Positions 50,712 to 59,590 of a stretch of 64,000 nt of DNA are shown here, in pieces. Each line of letters opens with the position of its first letter. The first letter of the stretch is position 1. A program made the translations under genes and the position numbers. The DNA is taken from the NCBI GenBank assembly GCA_039105265.1, contig JAPFFF010000002.1:2976001-3040000 (forward strand), read 5' to 3'. Under the pieces are notes generated by a model that did not search any database, was not told the origin of the DNA, and saw only the letters and a program-made list of their open reading frames with translations. This stretch comes from Tritrichomonas musculus. Lineage: Eukaryota > Parabasalia > Tritrichomonadida > Tritrichomonadidae.

Positions 50712-52678
50712 AGAGGTGCGAGAACTCTCTTTTTTAAAATTACAACAAAATTTTGAAATACAATATACATTATAAAATGATAAATATCATATTTTAATTT
50801 TGTGATCTTTCTCTCCGTAGTTGCCAAAATATTTATTATTTAATTATTTTATAGATTTGAATAAATTAGTATATAAACCATTCAATTTTTTAAAATATAA
50901 ATATAATATTATTTATGCTATTTTTAGTTATTAAAAATTAATTTTTTATTAATTAGGAGCTTTTAATTTTACTTTATTACGGAAGTCCATCTTTTTAATA
51001 ATCTGAGCCCAATTTTTTAGTGAAAATTTAATTTTTCTTCAAATTCATCATCATCGAAGCCTTCTTTTTCCAAATTGTGATTAATTGTTGAATAGTTTTG
51101 TATAAAAAATAATAATGAATCTTCAGTTGAAAGCTTTTTCATCATTATTTATTAAAATTTCTGAGAGAAAATTTCTGAGAAATCTGGCCAAATATTTTTT
51201 TCATAATCATATCTCAAAAATGGCTCTAAGGATAATAAAAAAAATTGTAGAATAGTGATTAAATTGTATATTTATTTAAATAAAACTGTTTCACCAAAAT
51301 TCATAGGGCCATTTTTTAATTATTCATTGTTAAATGTTAAATCCATTTTATTCGACGAATTTTAAATAAAATCCAGATTTTGATTGAAAATTCTATTTAT
51401 ATTTGCGATCTATTTGAAATAATATAATCAAATTCATGCTTTGTTAAAAAATAATCAAAATATGCTAATAATAATTTTTTCATCAATTTCCTTTTCATAC
51501 AATAATAAATATATATTCATAAATATTTCAATGCAATATTTAGTTTTTGTAAATTTTATTAAGTTTTCTTAAATAGAAATGCTCTTTTTCTTTACTTTTT
51601 TGTCCATTTTTTAAATTGAGAGGAATAAATCCTAATTCTCAGAATTTAATAAAATCAATAAAAACATATATTTAATAAAGCTTTATCAATTAATTGAATG
51701 GATAGTCAAATATTAAAAACAATTTTGGCCATATATAAATAGCATTTGTATCTTAAAAATGGCTCTAACGTTTCGTATATAAAAATGTTTATAAGCATTA
51801 AATATTACATTTAATATAATAGATAAGTTTTATTGAGAATGATAGGGCCATTTTTTACATGGGAACTTCAAAAATAAAAAAGCTTTTTATTTGCAAAATT
51901 TAGATTTAAATGAGGAATTTCAAGCTTAATAAGAAATATATTGTTGATATAAACCGAAATAATGCATTACATTCCCAATTTATATAAAATTTAATAAAGA
52001 TATGTTGATTTTAATATTTCGACTGACTCATCCAAAACTCAACGAAAATGATTTTTTTGCATAATATATCATGTATCAAATAATATGTAAAATTACTATA
52101 TGTTCTTTTCAACTTGAAATATCAAATATCTATACTTTTTTATTAAATTTTGAAAATTGAATGCAATTGAGAGAAATAAATCCTACTTCTCTGAATTTGA
52201 TTTAAAAAAACTAAAATGGCGTCTCCCGAGCCATTTCATTTCATTTAAAAATATAATAATACAAATAAAAAATGCAGTAAAATTATAAGTAGTTATCCCC
52301 ATAGAAACAAAAAAAAATTGAGATATTTTTAAAATATTAGTTTTTTGATTGTGTTTTAAATATATCTCAGCTAAATTAATATAAAATCTTAATTTTATCA
52401 TTTATAAAGATTTCTGATATAATTAAAAACATTAATAAGCATCTATCAAACAAAAATAACAATTATTTATTGAATTATTTAGTTTTTTGTTACCCAAAAT
52501 AGATATGCATTTTTCAGTATCTATAATGAGGTTCAAGAAATAAAATATTATTTTTTAATTATTATAAAATAAAGATATATTATATTTATTTTAAATAGTA
52601 TAAAATATTTAAAATATTATGAGATATTTGAAAAATTAAAAAACGGTTATTTTTTGTATATTTAGTTCTCGCACCTTT
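50712..52678. mobile_element. 1.97-kb non-autonomous DNA transposon, 8-bp target duplication
   Basis: GTTTATTG is repeated exactly at 50704-50711 and 52679-52686. Between them, AGAGGTGCGAGAACT (50712-50726) is the reverse complement, with one mismatch, of the right end (52664-52678). An 8-bp duplication with short inverted ends points to the hAT type. No transposase frame is seen; the 72-codon frame at 52183-52401 is not recognisable. Confidence 0.75.
51180..52270. repeat. Diverged tandem duplication inside the 1.97-kb element
   Basis: Two copies, offset about 540-550 bp, share AAAAATGGCTCTA (51216, 51755), TAGGGCCATTTTT (51304, 51843) and AATAAATCCTA-TTCTC-GAATTT (51623, about 52175). In each copy the first two motifs are near-perfect inverted repeats about 75 bp apart. 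Confidence 0.5.
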
Positions 52679-52686
52679 GTTTATTG

Positions 52687-53012
52687 GCATAGATGCTTTT
52701 TTGGGATAAATTTCTAGTAAAATGAATGGAAAAGTATTCAAATGTTATCATGAGGAAAAAACTCATATTGTATGATTAATATTTTTTTCATTTAGAAAAA
52801 GATTGAAATAATCTATTATTTTTAATCATAGAATTGTATATCTGAAAATGAATAAACAGAATTAAGCATTCAAGATATTATATTTTATATGGGAATGTTT
52901 TAAATCATTATAATTTGATTGGCATAATACGAAATAAATCTTGTAAAATGAAAAATATATGTTTATTAAAAAAATAAAATAAAATAGAAACAAACAATTA
53001 AATTCATGATAA
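52687..53012. other. Intergenic A+T-rich DNA
   Basis: This is the 3' flank of the minus-strand Polo-like kinase. Nothing beyond A+T-rich sequence is seen. Confidence 0.45.
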
Positions 53013-54845
53013 TCAAATTTGAACGTTCCTAATCTTCTTTGACAATAAAGATAGCATAACTTTTGCCATTTTGAATTTTCTTAGTTCATCACATTCTGAG
53101 CCCATGGAAGCGACATAATGAAAGTCGAGTAAGCGACACTTTTCATTAATATCTCTTGCCAAGCACATTTTTTTTGTACTCAAAAATATGAATAATTGTT
53201 TTTGATCAAGGAAAATGGTCTGAATATTTTTGTCATTCATCTTAAAAAGAATTGAATTATTATTACAAACAAAATATTTAACATGATGAAGTGGAACAAC
53301 GGAATCATATGGATGATGATCGTTTGAATATAATGTGGGATCTTTCTTAAATGATTTAGCATATTTTTTGACTAATGAGATTTTTGATTGGAGTCTATCT
53401 TTAATATCTTCGTTAATTTTATTGATGTAATCATGAATATAAAAAATATCTGCTGTTGAATCATAATCTTCATAATAATGAATAAACTCTTGATTTGGAT
53501 CGATTATAATTCGTGATTGGTCTTTGAAGCAAACTCCAACTGTTCCGTTGCCAAGGATGTAAATCATATCTTCACCATGAAAACAATATTTTGTTACGAA
53601 GTAGGAAGGAATAGTAAAATTACTTTGACGCTTTAAATTGCAAACACTTGAGTGACGGCTTTTACTTGGACGTGAAGCCCTCTTTTTGATATCATATTTA
53701 TCTGACGTTTGGGTCGAGATAGTAGGATTATAAATGCTGGAGGTTCTCAAACTTGTATTGGTAAGATTAGTTCTTGAATGATTTAAATTGGAAATACTAT
53801 TAATCTCTAAGTTTTGATTGCTGTTTTGAGAAACCGTGAATTTTGATGGTGAAACAGAAGCGTTTTGCTCGTTATCAGTTTTCTGTGCAGGTTGAACTTT
53901 TTGTGTAGATTGAGTATTTTGAATAGTAGGTTGACTTTTTTGAAATGATTGTAATGGATTATATAATTGGATTCGTTCTGTATCAGTTTGAGTTAAAAAT
54001 GGATGATTTAAAAGTTCGATTGCAGTTGGCCTTTTGTGTGGGTCAATTTGAAGTACTGCTTTTATAAAATCTTTGGCATCTGAAGAAATAAAAATTTTTG
54101 AAGGAAAGTTGTAATCACAATTTTTGATATTTTCATATGTTATTTCTTTTCTACTTCCTTCAAAAGGAGGATTACTTGTTAGCATTATGAAAGCAGCAAC
54201 TCCTACTGCCCAAATGTCAACACCAAATCCAATTCCTTCTTTTTGAATGATTTCAGGACAAAAATAATTAGTGGTTCCGCATATTACAAAACTTTTTTCT
54301 TCTTCATCTTCATTTTTTAGTATTGTTGATAATCCGAAATCTGCTATTTTTACTTTCCCGTCAGAGCCTATGAGAAAATTCTCCAGCTTAATATCATGAT
54401 GTATTATGTCTTTGTTATGTAGATAAGCTAAGCCTCGAATAACGTCACGCAAGATTTTTCGGGTTTCGGGTTCGCTTAAACGTCCAGTCGAACTATTTCT
54501 AAGGAAATCCCGAATGGACTTTCCAGGGCAATACTCAAGAACAATATAATAATTAGATTCATCGGAAAATGAATATTTGGCCCTGACGATATTTGGATGA
54601 TTGAGGCTCTTTTGAATTTTCATTTCGTTTTGAAGCATTTTTAAGGCAGTTTGACCTTTTGTGCTGAGATGCTGTTTTGAAATAACTTTCATTGCGTAAT
54701 TTTTGTTCGTATTTTGATGTGTAACAATATAAACCACAGCGAATCCTCCATAGCCTATTTCTTCATGCCGAAGAAATATGTCCTTTGTGCCGTCATCATG
54801 GATATAAATAATTGTCTTTGGAACAGTAACTTTCGGTAATGGCAT
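53013..54845 (-). CDS. Polo-like kinase
   Basis: 610 residues. The kinase domain (about 25-285) has the glycine loop GYGGFAVVY (31-39), K53 in YAMKV, catalytic loop HHDIKLEN with D151, DFG at 169-171, and T-loop CGTTNYFCPEII. The linker (about 290-405) is Gln/Ser/Thr-rich. Polo box 1 (about 411-495) reads 'FHGEDMIYILGNGTVGVCFKDQSRIIIDPN', matching '[20 protein letters not shown]'; polo box 2 (about 515-600) reads 'HHVKYFVCNNNSILFKMNDKNIQTIFL', ending in a helix with FKMAKVMLSLL. PLKs act at spindle poles, basal bodies and cytokinesis and are docked by their polo boxes. The HRD motif is HHD here, so the arginine that senses T-loop phosphorylation is missing. The ATG follows a CTTTTTCAAAAAGTTAAG stretch about 40 bp upstream. 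Confidence 0.88.
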   Translation of the reverse strand: MPLPKVTVPKTIIYIHDDGTKDIFLRHEEIGYGGFAVVYIVTHQNTNKNYAMKVISKQHLSTKGQTALKMLQNEMKIQKSLNHPNIVRAKYSFSDESNYYIVLEYCPGKSIRDFLRNSSTGRLSEPETRKILRDVIRGLAYLHNKDIIHHDIKLENFLIGSDGKVKIADFGLSTILKNEDEEEKSFVICGTTNYFCPEIIQKEGIGFGVDIWAVGVAAFIMLTSNPPFEGSRKEITYENIKNCDYNFPSKIFISSDAKDFIKAVLQIDPHKRPTAIELLNHPFLTQTDTERIQLYNPLQSFQKSQPTIQNTQSTQKVQPAQKTDNEQNASVSPSKFTVSQNSNQNLEINSISNLNHSRTNLTNTSLRTSSIYNPTISTQTSDKYDIKKRASRPSKSRHSSVCNLKRQSNFTIPSYFVTKYCFHGEDMIYILGNGTVGVCFKDQSRIIIDPNQEFIHYYEDYDSTADIFYIHDYINKINEDIKDRLQSKISLVKKYAKSFKKDPTLYSNDHHPYDSVVPLHHVKYFVCNNNSILFKMNDKNIQTIFLDQKQLFIFLSTKKMCLARDINEKCRLLDFHYVASMGSECDELRKFKMAKVMLSLLSKKIRNVQI

Positions 54846-56511
54846 GAGATTATATTTGTGTTTATATTTTTTATTTTTTTCTTTTTCAAAAAGTTAAGTT
54901 ATATCTATTAAATTGATAAATAGTCAATTTTGAATTATAAAAAAATTGTGTATATAACTGACTTTATTTCTTTCAATTTTGAATTGAATATTATAAAAAA
55001 GTATCTGGAAACATATAAAATAAATAAAAATGAAATAATTTGTCTATATATATCAAATTTACATCAGTATAATTATATTAAGCTTTAGAAAAATAGACAG
55101 ATTTCCAATTTCATATACAAACTCGTCTAAAACATGTGTGTAGAAACTCAAAAATAACGGATTTTTTAGAAAAAAACTTTTATTTTATTAAATAAAGACA
55201 ATATTACATTTTTATTGCTATTTTCTTTTTTATTAAGCATGCGTCAATATAAAAAAATGAATTATTTGGCGTTTTGGGACTTCAAGTTAAATAATGAATA
55301 TTGGTGATATTTGGCTCATTTTTGAATATTATCATATTATATCTTATTTTAACATTTTTTGTGTTTATTTAGATGTTTTAACAATTTTATATTAGGGGTA
55401 TTTGCTTTTATTTTAAGATATATATGTTTTTTATTTTTTTGAAATATGATTATATAAATATTTTTCCAAATACCCAAAAAAGTGAAGATTAAAAATTAAT
55501 ATATAGATTTATTTTCATCTCTAGTATATTTAAAATATAAATATTATTAGATTCGTCTTGAGATTTTATATATTAACAGATCATATACATATCATACCAT
55601 TATATCACTTTTATAAAAACAAAGCCAGGAAGATGTCTGAAAGGATATATTCTTTATTTTAAATATTTATGCATTTTATATATTACCTTATATTTATATT
55701 TAAAATTATTTTTCGATTTAATTACATATATATTTGGATATATAGGAAATAATTTTTAGAATTATTTTCAATGTATTGAAAATTTTCTATCGTTACACCC
55801 CTATGTTATTTTGAAGTAACAATACTCATTTATAATATATCTTGCCAATTTATTTAATTTCAATGACTAGTTTAATATGCCAAAGATACCAATAATTTTG
55901 AAATTAAAAATAATGGTAAAATGATTATTTCGACTAGCCTATAATGATACTTGTGATCTTTTCTTAGTCAAGAATACAGAATTTGCGACCCCAATTTTGT
56001 GTTTTAATAATGGACATGTGCCATAAATATCTTTATTAATTATTGTCTCTTTTAGATAAATATAATATTAGAAATCTAATTATTCTTCATATATATATAA
56101 AACAAAATGGATATATGAATGTAAAATGATGAAAATATTATTTTGATTATTGCTAAATTAACTTAAATATTTCAAATATTATCATTTCAAAAAAAATTTG
56201 ACTGAAAATTAGTACAAATTCATTTTTATGATCATTGTTATTATAGTATTATGACTGTTGTTAATTAAAAATGATGAAGATCTGTACGTTTAGCAAGCCA
56301 AAAGGACGTTTAGCAAAGTTACAAATCAAAAATATACCAATATTCTTATATTTTTTAAATAAAAGAACATCATTTATCAAATTTCAAAAAGGTATATTCG
56401 AACATTATTTATTTAAAAATACTAATATTACTGTTTTCGCGAATGAATAAAAATTAAAATCAAAATCATTCACAAAATCCTTTTGAATTTTTGTGTTTTA
56501 GCTTTCTTTCT
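54846..56511. other. 1.67-kb gene-free A+T-rich region
   Basis: This lies between two minus-strand genes. Only homopolymer and AT runs are seen, with no reading frame of note and no clear terminal repeats. Confidence 0.5.
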
Positions 56512-58542
56512 TTATTCTTCTTCATCTACTTTTAATTTGCTTGGATTGCATGCTACGCTTTGACAAATCTTCATTATTTCTTTAAATGAGGTTTCTGATT
56601 GTTTTCCCCAAAAAGGAGATCGTGCAAATTCTGTTGAAGTAAAAATTGGTGAAGATATTCCATGGAAAATGCGTGCTACTACTCTTGGGGTCCATTCGCC
56701 ACGTTTAGAACTTGATAGGAGCTTTTTGATGTCAAATATAGAAACGGACGCATGAGGAATTGGAACCAGTTCATCAGGTTCTTTATTATTTAAGATTAAA
56801 TCAAAATCATGATTTTCATCATGATTAACATTCAATTTTTTAAGAACAGTAAATAATAGATCATATTGATGATCTTTTTTCTCCTCAAATTGGTTAAATT
56901 TAACAAATAACTGGTTCAACATATCCATGAATTCATCATCATCTTTGAACTCTTTGAGTATTCTAAAGAAATGAGATTTTTCATTGTATTTATATTGAAC
57001 GATTTTGTTTGATGCCATTCTTTCAAGTTCATCCTCAAGATGATATGGTGACATTCCTAATTGTCTGCACAAATTGATAATAGGGATATTATAGTATCCA
57101 TGAGCATTACTTTTATTTTGAGATATTGCTGATAGTAAATTTGACTTTTGATGAATTGCTGATATAATTTTAATATTGATCAATTGATGATCAAAAGGTA
57201 TATAATTCAATAATTTTAATTTTGTGAGTTCTCGAATTAATGTATTCAAGGCTGCATCAGTAATGTCAATTCCGCTTGTCGAAATTGAGCAATATTCATC
57301 TACTTTACGATAGGAAGACCCAGACCAAAATATGTCTTGGACTATCTGTTGTAAGATTGGTAAATCAATTCCACAATTATGTGAGAGAGACTGCAGTTTA
57401 ATTGCTGTTGGGATATGAACAAAAACCGTAACTTTAGAAGCAGCATAAGTAGACATTAAGAAATGAGATATTGATGGCGGGAAATCAATAAAAATATAAT
57501 GTTCAAAGTTATATATATTGTATAAAAAAGCAATTGTAGTTACAACTGCTTTCTTTTCGTCACCAGTGTAATTTTCATATTTAATGCTTTTTCCATGAAT
57601 CCTTTTAAATATTTTATCAGTTGTCGTTTTAAATGGAACAACAATAACAGTTGTCTCATGAGTATTATCTATTGAATCATAAAGTGAGTCAAGATAATCT
57701 ACTTCAAAAACCGAAGTGGGAATACATTTTGGTTTAAGCTCTGGATTTTTTGATATTGAGCAATTAAGAATCGAAAAATCAAAGTCGTCGTTTATCATAT
57801 AACCTGGAGTTTGATGAACAATTAAAAGTCCACGAAAATTGTAAAGAGGGGCTAATGAATCAATGAATAATTCTGCTTTGAGAACATAAATAATATCAAA
57901 TAGTGCCAATGGCAAGGTAGATAATCGATTTGAGATACAGAGTAAAACTTGAGTCCTTCCTGATGATATTTGATTGAGAACTTTTTGTTGTTGCAAACGA
58001 CCTTCAGGACATATTATTGTTGATTCTGTAAGGAAACCTCTTATCCATTGTGCAAACTTTACGGATGGAACAATTACCAAAGCCTTTCTATCTTTATATG
58101 CATGTAAAATAGACGATAAAGGCAAAAATAAAGTGTGATCTAATAAATCAATAATTAATTGATTAGTTCCAAGAGCCGATTTGTTGACTATTTCTTCGAT
58201 AAAAGGAGTTGCGTTTGGGTATAATTTTTTTAGTTCATTGTTGACTTTATTTGGATCAATTGACTCTCTTGTTGAAATTGAATTTTCACTGAATGGTATA
58301 TTATCAGAAACCATATCTAGCATAGATGTGATTGACTTATGATTTTGCTTTTCATAAGGATTTTTTTCATCTAGGTAGCTTTGTGGAAGAGAGGCTGTTA
58401 TTTTCATTGATAAAAAAGAATCAGAACTAGGAGCTCGGCCAAAAGTCGGTGTATGTGGCCTTAATTGAACACTTCTTTTGATTGATTCGTAATTTTTTAT
58501 TCTAAATTGAGGAGTTTCAAAATCTTCTTCTTCTTCCGACAT
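56512..58542 (-). CDS. RecQ4-like protein with a lost helicase active site
   Basis: 676 residues. The C-terminus (about 618-665), TPRVVARIFHGISSP...FWGKQSETSFKEIMKICQSVA, matches the end of RECQL4 (AVARIFHGIGSP...FWRKYLHLSFHALVGLA). The second RecA-like lobe also aligns: VVTTIAFLYNIYNFEHYIFIDFPPSISHFLMST against [34 protein letters not shown]. The motor residues are gone: no GxGKS Walker A in the first lobe (LIIDLLDHTLFLPLSSIL sits there), no DEAH (FDIIYVLKAELF), and no QxxGRxGR arginine finger (LMSTYAASKVTVF). A winged-helix-like region spans about 430-560. The N-terminus is acidic and disordered. RecQ4 proteins help start DNA replication and repair. This one could keep only a structural role. 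The identification rests mainly on the C-terminal motif. Confidence 0.65.
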   Translation of the reverse strand: MSEEEEDFETPQFRIKNYESIKRSVQLRPHTPTFGRAPSSDSFLSMKITASLPQSYLDEKNPYEKQNHKSITSMLDMVSDNIPFSENSISTRESIDPNKVNNELKKLYPNATPFIEEIVNKSALGTNQLIIDLLDHTLFLPLSSILHAYKDRKALVIVPSVKFAQWIRGFLTESTIICPEGRLQQQKVLNQISSGRTQVLLCISNRLSTLPLALFDIIYVLKAELFIDSLAPLYNFRGLLIVHQTPGYMINDDFDFSILNCSISKNPELKPKCIPTSVFEVDYLDSLYDSIDNTHETTVIVVPFKTTTDKIFKRIHGKSIKYENYTGDEKKAVVTTIAFLYNIYNFEHYIFIDFPPSISHFLMSTYAASKVTVFVHIPTAIKLQSLSHNCGIDLPILQQIVQDIFWSGSSYRKVDEYCSISTSGIDITDAALNTLIRELTKLKLLNYIPFDHQLINIKIISAIHQKSNLLSAISQNKSNAHGYYNIPIINLCRQLGMSPYHLEDELERMASNKIVQYKYNEKSHFFRILKEFKDDDEFMDMLNQLFVKFNQFEEKKDHQYDLLFTVLKKLNVNHDENHDFDLILNNKEPDELVPIPHASVSIFDIKKLLSSSKRGEWTPRVVARIFHGISSPIFTSTEFARSPFWGKQSETSFKEIMKICQSVACNPSKLKVDEEE

Positions 58543-58821
58543 AAGGCCGTTTAAAATATTTTTTATTAAAATGATTATTCATTATTTATTGAGTTTAATG
58601 AATATTGTTTAAATGCAATGAAAAGAATATGGATACATTGCCATTCTAGAGCCTAATGGTAAACATCAAGCTTTAGAATCAAGATATATATATATATATT
58701 TAATATGATTTCAACAAAATTAATGCTATATAAACTTAGTCTAGTTTGGTATAATTGGTGATTTTCGTGTATTTGTCTTTTTTTCACTGAAATAATTTTA
58801 AAATTTTAGTTATTTATAGCT
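58543..58821. other. Intergenic DNA upstream of the RecQ4-like gene
   Basis: A+T-rich, with a TA run near 58684-58700. The last 13 bp (GTTATTTATAGCT, 58809-58821) are the left copy of the next element's target duplication. Confidence 0.45.
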
Positions 58822-59380
58822 TAACCCTTTGGTGGTTTTGTAAACTACAGCTATATCACCTATTTTTAAATAGTTTATGCCGATTTTTGGAATTAAGGCG
58901 CATGGAGTTGAAATTACGGTATATAAAAAACGATAACTTTTTCAAATAATAAATGGTCGTGTTAGAACTTTTTGAATAATTACTTTGAATACTTTATATT
59001 ATATATAAAAAATTCTTTTTAAAAAACTAAACCAATTTATTACAGAAATTAATCTCACTTGCATATGGTTGTCCTTGCAGTTATATAAGTTGATTTTATT
59101 CAACATCAGCATAACATTATTTACTCAAATCAATTATTCATTTTCAATATCATAACTTTTTCAGAAGACTGAAGAGTCTCCTCCATTTATTATCAAACGT
59201 GTAATAAAAAATTACTAATAAGTAATTATATTAAATGAATTTAAAAGATTTTGAAAAAATAATATAAATTAATTTCTTCTCAAAATCGACCAAATAAAAT
59301 ACGGCAATTGAATAGAGGGTTTTCGGCAAAATTACGGATTTGACAATGGCACTCTCCAACTACGGCCTACGGCCGTAAGG
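58822..59380. mobile_element. 559-bp MITE-like element upstream of ThrRS
   Basis: GTTATTTATAGCT occurs exactly at 58809-58821 and 59381-59393, on either side. The inner ends are TAACCCTTTGG (left) and the reverse complement CCTTACGGCCGTAGG (right), a short imperfect inverted repeat. The right end is unusually GC-rich for the region (TACGGCCTACGGCCGTA). No reading frame is seen. It ends about 210 bp before the ThrRS start. Confidence 0.55.
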
Positions 59381-59590
59381 GTTATTTATAGCTAACAAAA
59401 AAACTTTGAAAAAAAAAAATTGAATTCTTTTGAAAAATGAAAAGTTAACCTGCCAAGCATAACATTATTTCTATTCAATTTTGTGATGAAAGTTTTAAAT
59501 GATAGAGTGAATGGCTAAATATATATTCAAATGATATGACCATCCTAATCGTAATAAATTGAAATATAATTCTATTCACTTTGTTTAATT

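Noticed and set aside
52183-52401. 72-codon reading frame inside the 1.97-kb element
   Set aside because: Too short and composition-driven to support as a transposase fragment.
58640-58690. Possible second tRNA-like sequence
   Set aside because: It lacks a paired acceptor stem and recognisable A and B boxes.
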